A stretch of DNA of 64,000 nucleotides from Mycolicibacterium monacense (GTDB taxonomy: Bacteria > Actinomycetota > Actinomycetes > Mycobacteriales > Mycobacteriaceae), in the NCBI RefSeq assembly GCF_010731575.1, contig NZ_AP022617.1, positions 3,596,001 through 3,660,000 on the forward strand. The letters are read 5' to 3'. Each line of letters begins with the position of its first letter. Position 1 is the stretch's first letter. Shown here in pieces: positions 36,894-45,746 of the stretch. Under the pieces are notes generated by a model. The model was not told the origin of the DNA. It made no database searches and saw only the letters and a list, made by a program, of their open reading frames with translations. Both the position numbers and the translations under genes were made by a program.

Positions 36894-38351
36894 TCAGATG
36901 CTGCCGAGTGCCGTGCGGATGTGGTGCAGGATGCGCGACGCGGAGGTGGGCGCCGGGCGTGGGCCGGGGTCGGCCGCGGACGCGTTCGCGGCGCGGGCGT
37001 GGACGAACGCGGCCATCGCGGCCGCCTCACCGGCGGGCAGACCGGCGGCCAGCAGCGCGCCGATCATCCCGGACAGCACGTCACCGGAACCGGCGGTGGC
37101 CGCCCACGCCTCACCCGCCGGGTTGAGGTACGCGCGGCCTGGTCTACCCCCGGTCGCTACGCTCCTGCCCGCCGAACCGGGTTCGGCGACGACGGTCACG
37201 TTGCCCTTCAGCAGCACGGTGGCGCCGAACTGGTCGGCGACCTTGCGGGCCGCGCGGACGCGGTCGTCGCCCGGTGGCGATCCGGCCAGTCGGGCGAACT
37301 CCCCGGCGTGCGGGGTGAGCACGGTCGGCGCGCCGCGGTCGACGACGAGTTCGGGGTGCGCGGCCAGCAGCGTCAGCCCGTCGGCGTCGACGATCACGGG
37401 CAGGTCGGTGTCGAGCGCGAAACACAGCGCCGCCGCGCCGGCCTCATCGGTACCGAGCCCGGGCCCGACCACCCACGACTGCACCCGCCCGGCCGCCGCG
37501 GCACTGGGCGCGGCGACCACCTCCGGCCAGTGCGAGACCACCTCGGCTGCAGCACTTCCCGCGTAACGGACCATTCCGCTGGTGGCGGCGACGGCGGCCC
37601 CGGTGCACAGGATCGCTGCACCCGGGTAGGTCGACGAACCGGCCAGCACGCCGGTCACGCCCTGGGTGTACTTGTCGTCTTTGGGTCCGGGCCGCGGCCA
37701 CCGGGCCCGCACGTCGGCCGCCTCGATGCCCAGCACATCCGAGGGCGGCAGATCCAAACCGATGTCGACGAGTTCGACGCGGCCGCACTCCCCCAGCGCA
37801 TGGACGGGTTTGAGCCCGCCGAACGTCACCGTCAGCGCTGCGTGCACGTGCGGTCCGTCCGCGGCGCCGGTCTGCACGTCGAGACCGCTGGGGATGTCGA
37901 CGGCCACCACGGGGATCCCGGCGTCGTCGACGGCGGCGAACACCTCCGCGGCCGCGGGCCGCAGCGCCCCGGACCCGGAGATGCCCACGACTCCGTCGAT
38001 CACGAGATCGGTTGCTGTCGGCACCTTTTCGACCACCCGCCCGCCGACCCCACGGAAGGCGGCGAGCCCCTTGGGGTGTGCGCGGTCCGGGTTGAGCAGC
38101 ACCGCGGTGGCCGAAGCCCCACGCCGGCGCAGCAACGTCGCCGCCCACAGTGCGTCCCCGCCGTTGTCCCCGGACCCGACGACGGCGCAGACCGTCCGGC
38201 CGGCGACGCCACCGGTGCGCGCAGTGAGTTCGCGGGCGATCGCCGTCGCCAGGCCCAACGCGGCGCGCCGCATGAGAGCGCCGTCGGGCAGGCGCTGCAG
38301 CAACGGTGCTTCCGCGTCGCGGATCGCCTCCGCGCTGTAGTAGTGCCGCAT
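36894..38351 (-). CDS. nnrD: Bifunctional NAD(P)HX epimerase/dehydratase
   Basis: A 485-residue fusion that repairs hydrated NADH and NADPH. The N-terminal NnrE/YjeF_N epimerase domain (about 1-215) has VVGSGDNGGDALWAA and VVAVDIPSGLDVQTGA. The C-terminal NnrD carbohydrate-kinase-like dehydratase has VLTPHAGEFARLAG and GSGDVLSGMIGALLAAGLP with the ATP-site Gly/Asp. ATG at 38351 (MRHYYSAEAIRDAE) is the family start. Corresponds to Rv3433c. Confidence 0.95.
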   Translation of the reverse strand: MRHYYSAEAIRDAEAPLLQRLPDGALMRRAALGLATAIARELTARTGGVAGRTVCAVVGSGDNGGDALWAATLLRRRGASATAVLLNPDRAHPKGLAAFRGVGGRVVEKVPTATDLVIDGVVGISGSGALRPAAAEVFAAVDDAGIPVVAVDIPSGLDVQTGAADGPHVHAALTVTFGGLKPVHALGECGRVELVDIGLDLPPSDVLGIEAADVRARWPRPGPKDDKYTQGVTGVLAGSSTYPGAAILCTGAAVAATSGMVRYAGSAAAEVVSHWPEVVAAPSAAAAGRVQSWVVGPGLGTDEAGAAALCFALDTDLPVIVDADGLTLLAAHPELVVDRGAPTVLTPHAGEFARLAGSPPGDDRVRAARKVADQFGATVLLKGNVTVVAEPGSAGRSVATGGRPGRAYLNPAGEAWAATAGSGDVLSGMIGALLAAGLPAGEAAAMAAFVHARAANASAADPGPRPAPTSASRILHHIRTALGSI

Positions 38352-38392
38352 CACGCACACCCTACGTGGGCAGGTGGTGCGTGCGGGTGCGC

Positions 38393-39061
38393 TTACTCGA
38401 CGATGTCGGTGGCGGCCGGCCCGAACAGGTAGAGCGCGTCGAGTACCGGCGCGGGGTCACCCGACCAGTCCATCGCCACCAGTTGCGCGTGGCTGCGGCG
38501 CCCTGTGCGCCAGCGCAGCGTTTCGAATCGCGAAGTCCGCAAGCGCAGTTCATCACCGTCGGCGGGTCCGGTGTGGTACTCGCCGTCTTCGACGATCACG
38601 CACAGCGCCATGGGCGGCTCCAACATGTCGACCAACTGGTCGAACACGTACCCCACCGCCGCGGAGTCGCGCGCTCCCGGGCGGCCGAGCGCCCCGCGGA
38701 TGTCGTGCTCGTGGCTGACGATGTCGCCGACCGGGGCGACCAGGCCACGACTGCGCGCCAACTCGTCCAGGCGCCGCACCGCCTCGGATCCGGCGGCGAG
38801 CAGGTCGACAGTCGAGGTCTCGTCGAATCGGGCGACCTGCGCGGCGGTGTACGCGTCGGTGGGCACACCGGACAGGCGGCCGTCGCACCATTCCTGGGCG
38901 ACCGCGACGACGTGGGCCACGACATCGCGTACCGTCCACGCCGGACATGCCGGCACCGGGGTGTTGCACCCCGCGTCGTCGAGCGGGGCGACCAGCTCGG
39001 CGATCCGCTGGTAGCACTCCCGGTAGAGCCGGGCACTCAGCACCGCCTCAATGGTCGACAC
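38393..39061 (-). CDS. Mycothiol-dependent maleylpyruvate isomerase/DinB-like protein
   Basis: A 222-residue protein of the actinobacterial TIGR03083/MDMPI group, a four-helix DinB-like metal-binding fold. ACPAWTVRDVVAHVVAVAQ (about residue 45) gives the first metal His, and VSHEHDIRGALGRPGARDS the acid and second His. Members use mycothiol, though the substrate here is unknown. GTG at 39061 overlaps the DUF899 stop by 14 bases; a GTG at 39043 would avoid overlap. Likely co-transcribed with the DUF899 gene. Confidence 0.82.
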   Translation of the reverse strand: MSTIEAVLSARLYRECYQRIAELVAPLDDAGCNTPVPACPAWTVRDVVAHVVAVAQEWCDGRLSGVPTDAYTAAQVARFDETSTVDLLAAGSEAVRRLDELARSRGLVAPVGDIVSHEHDIRGALGRPGARDSAAVGYVFDQLVDMLEPPMALCVIVEDGEYHTGPADGDELRLRTSRFETLRWRTGRRSHAQLVAMDWSGDPAPVLDALYLFGPAATDIVE

Positions 39062-39743
39062 AGCAGCCACGCTCCTCGGACTGGCCGTATTCGTCGTGCC
39101 AGCACCACCATTCATACGGCGGATCCTGCGGGTAGCCCGCCGGCGAGTCCTCCCAGGTCTCCTGCCGGCCGAGCGCGGTCATGTCGAGGAACGTCCAGGT
39201 GTTGACGAACGCCTCGTCGCCGCGGTCGTTGATGAAGTACGTGCGGAAGACCCGGTCGCCGTCGCGGATGAAGGCGTTGGTGCCGTGCCACTGGTCGCAT
39301 CCGAAGTCGGCGTCGAAGTCGTCGGTGATCGTGAACCACGGGATGTCCCAACCCATTCGCGCCTTCACCCGCGCCAGGTCCGGCTGCGATGAGCGCGAGG
39401 CGTAGACCAGCGTGGTGTCGCGCGCGTTGAGGTGGGCGAGGTTGCCGATGTGGTCGGCCATCAACGAACAGCCCACACAGCCGTGGTCGGGCCAGCCGTG
39501 CACACCCGGTTCGACGAAGGCGCGGTACACGATCAGTTGACGACGGCCGTCGAAGAGATCGAGCAGCGTCGCCGGCCCGTTCGGCCCCTCGAACGCGTAC
39601 GGCTTGTCCACCGCCATCCACGGCATCCGCCTGCGCATCGCGGCGAGTGCGTCCCGGGCGCGCGTCATCTCCTTCTCCCTGACCAGCATCTGCCGGTGCG
39701 CGTCCTGCCATTCCTGCGCCGACACGATCGATGGTGTGCTCAT
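39048..39743 (-). CDS. DUF899 thioredoxin-fold protein
   Basis: A 231-residue DUF899-family protein related to thioredoxin/peroxiredoxin folds. Family landmarks are EWQDAHRQMLVREKEMTRAR at the N-terminus, GWPDHGCVGCSLMADHIGN with a CxxC (Cys-Val-Gly-Cys), and FRTYFINDRGDEAFVNTWTF. The C-terminus ends in a CC pair (ERGCCVDH). Redox function is plausible but unproven. It is divergent from the ArsR-SRPBCC pair; in many actinobacteria genes of these families cluster. Confidence 0.85.
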   Translation of the reverse strand: MSTPSIVSAQEWQDAHRQMLVREKEMTRARDALAAMRRRMPWMAVDKPYAFEGPNGPATLLDLFDGRRQLIVYRAFVEPGVHGWPDHGCVGCSLMADHIGNLAHLNARDTTLVYASRSSQPDLARVKARMGWDIPWFTITDDFDADFGCDQWHGTNAFIRDGDRVFRTYFINDRGDEAFVNTWTFLDMTALGRQETWEDSPAGYPQDPPYEWWCWHDEYGQSEERGCCVDH

Positions 39744-39813
39744 CGCGGCCCCTCACCAACATTAAACAATATAGTTGAACGTTACTTCGCCCAGCACACC
39801 ACACCCGGGCCGC

Positions 39814-39819
39814 TATAGT
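39814..39819 (+). promoter_or_regulatory. -10 box (TATAGT) for the leaderless arsR-type gene
   Basis: TATAGT ends 7 bases before ATG at 39827 with no Shine-Dalgarno sequence. The surrounding 39766-39830 also holds TATAGTTGAA and TATAGTCAAC repeats and TCAAC-N6-GTTGA, a possible operator for this regulator. Confidence 0.6.
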
Positions 39820-39826
39820 CAACAAC

Positions 39827-40159
39827 ATGGTTGAAGATCAGGTGCTGGATCGCGCGTATGCCGCGCTCGCCGATCCGACGCGCCGCCGACTGCTGGAAGC
39901 GCTGCGCGCCGGTGACGCACGCATCACCGATCTGGCCGCTCCCCTGCCGATGACCTTCGCCGGCGTCTCCCGCCACATCGGAGTGTTGGAATCGGCGGGA
40001 CTGGTCACCCGCGAGGTGCGCGGCCGCGAACACTGGCTGTCGCTGCGGCCGGACGGTCTGACCGGCGCCGCACAGTGGATGGACGAACAGACGCAGTTCT
40101 GGTCCACCCGGGCCGACGCGTTGGCGGCCCGCCTGTCGCGGAAGCGGCGCGCCAAATGA
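39827..40159 (+). CDS. ArsR-family regulator
   Basis: A 110-residue winged-helix repressor: AALADPTRRRLLEALRAGD (typical ArsR opening), ITDLAAPLPMTFAGVSRHIG as helix-turn-helix and LVTREVRGREHWLSLRPDGL as wing. No metal-binding Cys cluster (no ELCVCDL motif), so it belongs to the non-metal subgroup that partners with SRPBCC proteins. The stop overlaps the SRPBCC start (ATGA). Confidence 0.9.
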   Translation: MVEDQVLDRAYAALADPTRRRLLEALRAGDARITDLAAPLPMTFAGVSRHIGVLESAGLVTREVRGREHWLSLRPDGLTGAAQWMDEQTQFWSTRADALAARLSRKRRAK

Positions 40160-40590
40160 CCGAGGCGCCGACCGTGCGCGTGCAGCGCCTGATGCCCGCA
40201 CCCCCGGACGAGGTGTTCGACGAGTGGCTCGACCCGGAGTCTCTGAAGGAGTGGATGTGCCCGCATCCGACCCGCGTCGTCGATGTGCAACTCGACGCCC
40301 GCGTCGGAGGGATCGTTCGGTTCGATGTCGACCATGTGGGCGAGCAGGTCCTGATCACCGGGCAGTTCCTCGAGATCGACCGCCCACAACTGCTGCGGTT
40401 CACGTGGAGCACCTCCAACTGGGCCGATCCGACGATCGTCAGCGTCGTCGAGGTCACCTTCGCCCCGGCCGGTGACGATGAGACACTCATGTCGATCGAG
40501 CACACACAGCTCCCGCCAACGGAATTCCAGAACTTCCACAGCGGCTGGACACTGACCTTCGATCAGCTCGCCGCCACTATTCGACGGTGA
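40156..40590 (+). CDS. SRPBCC (AHSA1-type) protein
   Basis: A 144-residue START-like/AHSA1 protein: VQRLMPAPPDEVFDEWLDPE, GGIVRFDVDHVGEQVLITGQ and a C-terminal helix FHSGWTLTFDQLAATI. It is translated in an overlap with the ArsR gene; such ArsR-SRPBCC pairs are common in actinobacteria, and the cavity protein may bind the same small molecule. Its 3' end overlaps the convergent glmS stop by 14 bases. Confidence 0.88.
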   Translation: MTEAPTVRVQRLMPAPPDEVFDEWLDPESLKEWMCPHPTRVVDVQLDARVGGIVRFDVDHVGEQVLITGQFLEIDRPQLLRFTWSTSNWADPTIVSVVEVTFAPAGDDETLMSIEHTQLPPTEFQNFHSGWTLTFDQLAATIRR

Positions 40591-42442
40591 CCGACTTGGC
40601 GAGGTTGCGCGGTTTGTCGACGTCGTAGCCGCGCGCCCTGGCGACCTCCGCGGCGAACACCTGCAGCGGGATCGTCGACAGCAGCGGTTGGTAAAGCGTT
40701 GTGGTGGCCGGGATCTCGAAGATGTGATCCGCAAACGGCCGCACCGTGTCGTCACCCTCCTCGGCGATCACGATGGTGGTCGCGCCGCGGGCCTGGATCT
40801 CCCGGATGTTCGACAGCAGCTTGGCGTGCAGCATCGACGCCCCCTTGGGCGACGGCATCACCACGATCACCGGCAGACCCTCGTCGATCAGCGCGATGGG
40901 ACCGTGTTTGAGCTCACCGGCGGCGAAGCCCTCGGCGTGCATGTACGCCAGCTCCTTGAGTTTGAGCGCGCCTTCGAGCGCCACCGGATAGCCGACGTGC
41001 CGGCCGAGGAACAGGATCGTCGGCTTGTCGGCGAAACGGTGGGCCAGTTCCACGATCGGGTTGAGCTGTTTGAGCACCTGCGCGACGAGCTTCGGCATGG
41101 CCTCGAGTTCGTGGTACTCCCGCGCCACCTCGTCGGGGTACTTGGTGCCGCGGGCCTGGGCCAGGGCCAGCCCGACGAGATAGTTGGCGGCGATCTGGGC
41201 GAGGAACGTCTTGGTGGCCGCGACGCCGATCTCGGGTCCGGCGCGGGTGTAGAGCACCGCGTCGGCCTCGCGGGGGATCTGGCTGCCGTTCGTGTTGCAG
41301 ATCGCCAGCACCTTGGCCTTCTGCTTCTTGGCATGCCGCACCGCTTCGAGGGTGTCGGCAGTCTCCCCGGACTGCGAGATCGCCACCACCAGCGTGCTGC
41401 GGTCCAGCACTGGGTCGCGGTAGCGGAACTCGCTGGCGAGTTCGATCTCGACGGGCAGCCGTGTCCAGTGCTCGATCGCGTACTTGGCCAGCAGACCCGA
41501 GTGGTACGCCGTCCCGCAGGCCACCACGAACACCTTGTCGATGTCGCGCAGTTCCTGATCGCTGAGGCGCTGCTCGTCGAGCACGATGCGGCCGTCGATG
41601 AAATGGCCGAGCAGCGTGTCGGAGACCGCGGCGGGTTGCTCGGCGATCTCCTTGAGCATGAAGTACTCGTAGCCGCCCTTCTCGGCGGCCGACAGGTCCC
41701 AGTCGATGTGGAATTCCCGGAAGTCCACATCGGTGTTGCCGTGGAAGTCGCTGACGGTGTAGCCGTCGGCGGTGACCACGACGGCTTGATCCTGGCCGAG
41801 TTCGACGGCGTGGCGGGTGTGCTCGATGAACGCCGCGACGTCGGAGCTGACGAACATCTCCCCGTCGCCGATGCCGAGCACCAGCGGCGTCGAGCGGCGC
41901 GCCGCGACGATCGTGCCCGGTTCGTCGGCGTTGGCGAAGACCAGCGTGAAGTGCCCCTCCAACCGACGCAGCACGGCCAGCACCGAGGCCGGGAAATCGC
42001 CCGCGGTGTCGCCGTAGCGGTACTGGCGCCCGACCAGGTGGACGGCGACCTCGGTGTCGGTGTCGCTGGCGAACTCGACGCCCTCGGCCTCGAGTTCACC
42101 GCGCAGCGGGGCGTAGTTCTCGATGATCCCGTTGTGGACGACGACGATCTTGCCGTCGGCATCCCGGTGCGGGTGCGCGTTGCGGTCGGTGGGTCGGCCG
42201 TGCGTCGCCCATCGGGTGTGGCCGAGCCCGCTGCAGCCGACCAGTGTGTCCGGTGCCGAGCACTCCAGGACCTCACCGAGGTTGGTCAGCCGGCCCGCGC
42301 GCCGGTGGACGGTCATCCCGCCGTGCCCGTCGAGTAGCGCGATGCCCGCCGAGTCGTACCCGCGGTATTCCATTCGGTGCAGCGCGTCGACCACGATGGC
42401 GCAGGCAGGACGATGCCCGACATAGCCGACGATTCCACACAT
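40577..42442 (-). CDS. glmS: Glutamine-fructose-6-phosphate aminotransferase
   Basis: A 621-residue enzyme making glucosamine-6-phosphate, the first committed step to UDP-GlcNAc. The N-terminal Ntn glutaminase starts MCGIVGYVGH with the nucleophilic Cys as residue 2. Two SIS isomerase domains follow (VVACGTAYHSGLLAKYAIEH; VVAISQSGETADTLEAVRHA). It ends LAKSVTVE, the usual C-terminus. ATG at 42442 has no clear ribosome-binding site but has TACCCT about 8 bases upstream, so it may be leaderless. I see no glmS ribozyme. glmM lies 3.6 kb away on the same strand. Confidence 0.96.
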   Translation of the reverse strand: MCGIVGYVGHRPACAIVVDALHRMEYRGYDSAGIALLDGHGGMTVHRRAGRLTNLGEVLECSAPDTLVGCSGLGHTRWATHGRPTDRNAHPHRDADGKIVVVHNGIIENYAPLRGELEAEGVEFASDTDTEVAVHLVGRQYRYGDTAGDFPASVLAVLRRLEGHFTLVFANADEPGTIVAARRSTPLVLGIGDGEMFVSSDVAAFIEHTRHAVELGQDQAVVVTADGYTVSDFHGNTDVDFREFHIDWDLSAAEKGGYEYFMLKEIAEQPAAVSDTLLGHFIDGRIVLDEQRLSDQELRDIDKVFVVACGTAYHSGLLAKYAIEHWTRLPVEIELASEFRYRDPVLDRSTLVVAISQSGETADTLEAVRHAKKQKAKVLAICNTNGSQIPREADAVLYTRAGPEIGVAATKTFLAQIAANYLVGLALAQARGTKYPDEVAREYHELEAMPKLVAQVLKQLNPIVELAHRFADKPTILFLGRHVGYPVALEGALKLKELAYMHAEGFAAGELKHGPIALIDEGLPVIVVMPSPKGASMLHAKLLSNIREIQARGATTIVIAEEGDDTVRPFADHIFEIPATTTLYQPLLSTIPLQVFAAEVARARGYDVDKPRNLAKSVTVE

Positions 42443-42485
42443 AGAGAACCAGGGTAGTGCAAGAGCCGAGCGGGGAGAGGTGAGC

Positions 42486-42491
42486 TACGGT
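42486..42491 (+). promoter_or_regulatory. -10 box (TACGGT) for the leaderless hydrolase-fold gene
   Basis: TACGGT ends 6 bases before the GTG at 42498, the start that also matches the homologous N-terminus (ASTKKLFKAL). Confidence 0.5.
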
Positions 42492-42497
42492 CGTCAG

Positions 42498-43343
42498 GTG
42501 GCCAGCACAAAGAAGCTGTTCAAGGCTTTGACCCGCCGCGGCCCGCACCGCGTTCTGCGCGGTGACCTGGGCTTTGCCGGCTTACCCGGCGTGGTGTACA
42601 CCCCCGAGTCGGGGATCAACCTGCCCGGTGTGGCGTTCGGCCACGACTGGCTGGCAAGTGGGATGCGTTACAACGGGACGCTCGAACACCTCGCGTCGTG
42701 GGGCATCGTCGCCGCCGCTCCCGACACCGAGACCGGGATCGCACCCTCAGTGCTCAACCTGGCCTTCGACCTGGGCACCACCCTGGACATCATCGCCGGT
42801 GTCCGGCTCGGTCCCGGCAAGATCAGCGTGCACCCGACGAAGCTCGCGGTCGCCGGGCACGGGTTCGGCGGATCGGCGGCGGTGTTCACGGCCGCCGGGA
42901 TGCCGGGGCGGCTGAAGGCGGTGGCCGCGCTCTTCCCGACCGTGTCGCGCCCACCCGCTGAACAGCCGGCGGCATCTCTGGAGGTCCCGGGCCTGATCCT
43001 GGCCGATCCGGGCGATCCCATGTCGCTGCGCTCGAATGCGGTCGAGTTGGCGCGGGCGTGGAAACCGGCGACGTTGCGTGCGGTGAACAAGGTGACCGCG
43101 GGTGGCCTGGTGGAGGGCCGACGGCTGGCGCGCGCGGTGAAGATGCCGGGTGAGGACAAGGGCACGCAGAAGATCGTGCGCGCGCTGCTCACCGGTTATC
43201 TGCTGCACGAGCTGACCGGAGACAAGGCGTACCGGGACTTCAGCGACCCCGAGGCAGTGCTGCCGAAGACCGAAGTGATGGATCCGCACTCGGACGATTC
43301 GGTCGATCTCGAGAACAAGGTCGTCGCCCTGCTGAAGCCGTAG
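42498..43343 (+). CDS. Alpha/beta hydrolase fold protein lacking the Ser nucleophile
   Basis: A 281-residue dienelactone-hydrolase/PETase-like fold similar to Rv3438. The oxyanion-side HDW motif (GVAFGHDWLASGM) is present, but the nucleophile elbow reads VAGHGFGGSAAVF, with Gly where GxSxG needs Ser. ILADPGDPMSL aligns with the acid position. As written it should not act as a Ser hydrolase, so it is either a binding or scaffold protein or uses another nucleophile. GTG at 42498 fits a leaderless start; an in-frame GTG at 42480 is an alternative. Confidence 0.82.
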   Translation: MASTKKLFKALTRRGPHRVLRGDLGFAGLPGVVYTPESGINLPGVAFGHDWLASGMRYNGTLEHLASWGIVAAAPDTETGIAPSVLNLAFDLGTTLDIIAGVRLGPGKISVHPTKLAVAGHGFGGSAAVFTAAGMPGRLKAVAALFPTVSRPPAEQPAASLEVPGLILADPGDPMSLRSNAVELARAWKPATLRAVNKVTAGGLVEGRRLARAVKMPGEDKGTQKIVRALLTGYLLHELTGDKAYRDFSDPEAVLPKTEVMDPHSDDSVDLENKVVALLKP

Positions 43344-43366
43344 TTTCCGGCCGCGGCTCGGGCCAA

Positions 43367-43387
43367 CCAACCGGTTGGGTGTATAAA
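43367..43387 (+). promoter_or_regulatory. Palindrome CCAACCGGTTGG and -10 box before the LLM oxidoreductase gene
   Basis: CCAACCGGTTGG (43367-43378) is a perfect 12-base palindrome directly before TATAAA (43382-43387), which ends 6 bases before the ATG at 43394. A repressor bound here would cover the core promoter. The motif style suits a TetR-family operator, but no such regulator gene is nearby. Confidence 0.55.
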
Positions 43388-43393
43388 CCTTCC

Positions 43394-44443
43394 ATGGCTT
43401 CTCTGCGCACTGGCATCTTCTTGAGTTATGCGGGCGGTTTCCGTGAGGCCGTCGAGGACGTGGTCGAACTCGAGAAGACCGGGGTCGACATCGCCCTGGT
43501 CGCGGAGGCCTACTCGTTCGACGCGATCAGCCAGTTGGGTTACCTGGCCGCCAAGACCTCGCGCATCGAACTCGGTACCGGGGTGGTGCCGATCTACGTG
43601 CGGACGCCGTCGCTGCTGGCGATGACCGCGGCGGGCCTCGACTACGTCTCCGACGGCCGGTTCCGGTTGGGCATCGGCACGTCCGGCCCGCAGGTGATGG
43701 AGGGTTTTCACGGCGTCCCGTTCGACGCGCCACTGGGCCGCACGCGCGAGGTGGTGGAGATCTGCCGGAAGGTGTGGCGCCGCGAGAACGTCGAATTCGA
43801 CGGCCGCTACTACCAGATTCCGCTGCCTGCCGACCGTGGCAGCGGCCTGGGTAAACCGCTGCATCTGATCAATCATCCGGTGCGCGAACGCATTCCGATC
43901 ACCATCGCCGCCCTCGGACCCAAGAACGTCGAGCTGACCGCCGAGATCGCCGAAGGTTGGCAGCCGGTGTTCTTCCACCCCGAGAAGGCGGATGCGGTGT
44001 GGGGTGACGCGCTACGCGCGGGCTACGCCAAACGCGACCCGGCGCTCGGACCGCTGGACGTGATGGTGAGCGCCGCGCTGGCGATCGGCGACGACGTCGA
44101 GGACCGGTTGCAGTGGGTGAAACCGCAACTGGCGTTGTACATCGGCGGTATGGGCGCCCGGGGCAGGAACTTCTACCACAACCTCGCGACGCGCTACGGT
44201 TTCGGCGAGGTGGCCGATCAGATCCAGGATCTGTACCTGTCGGGCAAGAAGGCCGAGGCAATCGCTGCGGTGCCCGACGACCTCGTCCGCTCGGTCTCGC
44301 TGATCGGTTCGAAAGCTTTCGTCAAGGAGAGGTTGGCCGCCTTCGTCGAGGGCGGTGCCACCACCCTGCTGCTGCAGCCGGTGACCGCCGACCGCCGCGA
44401 ATCGGTGCGTTTCGTGGAGGACTTGCAGGAGCTGCTCCCCTGA
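43394..44443 (+). CDS. LLM-class F420-dependent oxidoreductase
   Basis: A 349-residue luciferase-like TIM barrel: LVAEAYSFDAISQLGYLAAK, LGTGVVPIYVRTPSLLAMTA, RFRLGIGTSGPQVMEGFHG and ITIAALGPKNVELTAEIAEG. The cis-peptide/F420 phosphate region GIGTSGPQV is typical of mycobacterial F420-dependent members. The substrate is unknown. ATG at 43394 lacks a Shine-Dalgarno sequence and follows a TATAAA box, consistent with a leaderless transcript. It is not at this place in H37Rv. Confidence 0.9.
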   Translation: MASLRTGIFLSYAGGFREAVEDVVELEKTGVDIALVAEAYSFDAISQLGYLAAKTSRIELGTGVVPIYVRTPSLLAMTAAGLDYVSDGRFRLGIGTSGPQVMEGFHGVPFDAPLGRTREVVEICRKVWRRENVEFDGRYYQIPLPADRGSGLGKPLHLINHPVRERIPITIAALGPKNVELTAEIAEGWQPVFFHPEKADAVWGDALRAGYAKRDPALGPLDVMVSAALAIGDDVEDRLQWVKPQLALYIGGMGARGRNFYHNLATRYGFGEVADQIQDLYLSGKKAEAIAAVPDDLVRSVSLIGSKAFVKERLAAFVEGGATTLLLQPVTADRRESVRFVEDLQELLP

Positions 44444-44453
44444 GTCGCGGAAC

Positions 44454-45743
44454 TCACTCGCCAACCTGCGGAACCTCGTTCGCGGCGATCTCACACGGTG
44501 TCGCCGAGTCCGGCCCGGGTGGCGGTGCAATCGGTTCGGCCAATGGAGCCGCGGGCGCCGGGGGCGGCGTCGGGGCGGGCGGCTCGGGCACGGGCGGCGA
44601 AGGCATGGGCTCGTCGGCAGTGGCATCGACAGTGGCGGCCTCAGGCTTTTCAACCGCGGCCGGCTCCTCGGGCTCGGATTCCGGGTCGGGCTCAGCCTTC
44701 TGTTCTTCGGCCTCTTCGTCGTCCTCTTCTTTGTCGTCTTCGTCTTCGTGCGCGTCTTCGTCGAGTTCGAGCGCGTCGTCGGGCTCGTCGAGATCGGGCG
44801 GGTCACCGAGTGCCTCGCCGAGCGAGGGCATCAGGCCACTGACCATCTCGCCGAGTTGCTGACCGAGACCCCCGACACCACCGGATAGACCCGAAAGACC
44901 CGAGAGGCCCGAGCCCATATCCGGTAGCGCGCCCGCCGTGGGCATCGGCGCCGTGGGCATCGCGGCTGCGGCCGCGGGTTCGGTCATCGGCGCGGGTGCC
45001 GTCGCAGGTGGCGGCGGCCCCGGCGCGGCCGCGGCCACAGTAGGCGTGGGCGCAGGCGACCATGACTCCGCAGGCTCCGGAAAGCGCGGTGGCCCTTCGC
45101 TTCTCACCGCAGTGGTGGCGGTGTCGAAGCACTGCGCGACTGCCGCGCTCGCAGCCTCCATGGCGGCGACCCACTCCGCTCGCACGTCCTGTTCGACGAA
45201 CGGTGCGACGTGGGCGTCGACCAATTCGCTGGCGGTGGCCTGGTCACCCACCCCCGTGGTGACGGTCTCCGCGGCCGCCCGCCATTCCCCGCGCACGCCG
45301 GCGGTTCGCGCGTCGACGGCTTCCGCGGCTGCGACCTTGGCGTCGACGATCCGCCAGAGCTCGTCGCGCAGGGCGCCCACCTGCTCGGCCGCGGTGGACA
45401 GCGCGGTGACCGCTTGCGCCGATGCGGCACTGTGCCGGTGCAGGAACTCGGCGGCCGCATCCGCACCCGTCCCCGTCCACGCCGCACTCAACGCATTCAG
45501 CTGCGCGTCCTGCAGTTCCTGAGCCTCGCGCACCGCGGCGACCGCCGCGCGGAGTGCGGCGTGGTCGGCGTCGAGCGCGTACAGATCCAGGCCCGCCTCA
45601 CTGGCGTAGGCCTGCTCCAGCCGGTCGTTCAGGCCGTGACCGCAGGTGCCGAGCACCTGACACGCCGAGACGTAGCGCGTGAAATCGTCGACGGCAGGCC
45701 GTCCTTCGGCCAACCGGCCCGCCACATCGAAGGTCCCGGCCAC
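44454..45743 (-). CDS. Ala/Pro-rich protein with WXG100-like domain (Rv3439c-like)
   Basis: A 429-residue protein. The N-terminal 200 residues are helical, with a WxG-type turn LNALSAAWTGTGADAAAEFL (about residue 85) and a second helical hairpin. The rest is a disordered Pro/Ala linker, a Gly/Leu segment (GSGLSGLSGLSGGVGGLGQQ) and a highly acidic Glu/Asp tail, then another Pro-rich end. No signal peptide. The position and composition match Rv3439c. With the adjacent small gene it looks like a type VII secretion substrate pair. It starts GTG at 45743, immediately after the partner stop. Confidence 0.82.
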   Translation of the reverse strand: MAGTFDVAGRLAEGRPAVDDFTRYVSACQVLGTCGHGLNDRLEQAYASEAGLDLYALDADHAALRAAVAAVREAQELQDAQLNALSAAWTGTGADAAAEFLHRHSAASAQAVTALSTAAEQVGALRDELWRIVDAKVAAAEAVDARTAGVRGEWRAAAETVTTGVGDQATASELVDAHVAPFVEQDVRAEWVAAMEAASAAVAQCFDTATTAVRSEGPPRFPEPAESWSPAPTPTVAAAAPGPPPPATAPAPMTEPAAAAAMPTAPMPTAGALPDMGSGLSGLSGLSGGVGGLGQQLGEMVSGLMPSLGEALGDPPDLDEPDDALELDEDAHEDEDDKEEDDEEAEEQKAEPDPESEPEEPAAVEKPEAATVDATADEPMPSPPVPEPPAPTPPPAPAAPLAEPIAPPPGPDSATPCEIAANEVPQVGE

Positions 45744-45746
45744 GGC

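Noticed and set aside
40688..42337. 549-codon plus-strand frame opposite glmS
   Set aside because: Antisense to an unmistakable glmS; Val/Gly/Arg-rich composition without domain signals.
42480..42497. GTG at 42480 as start of the Rv3438-like gene
   Set aside because: It overlaps the GGGGAGAGG sequence itself; GTG 42498 is in leaderless position after TACGGT and matches the homologous N-terminus.
40577..42560. glmS ribozyme or riboswitch upstream of glmS
   Set aside because: Only 55 bases separate glmS from the divergent gene, with a -10-like box and no room for the ribozyme fold.
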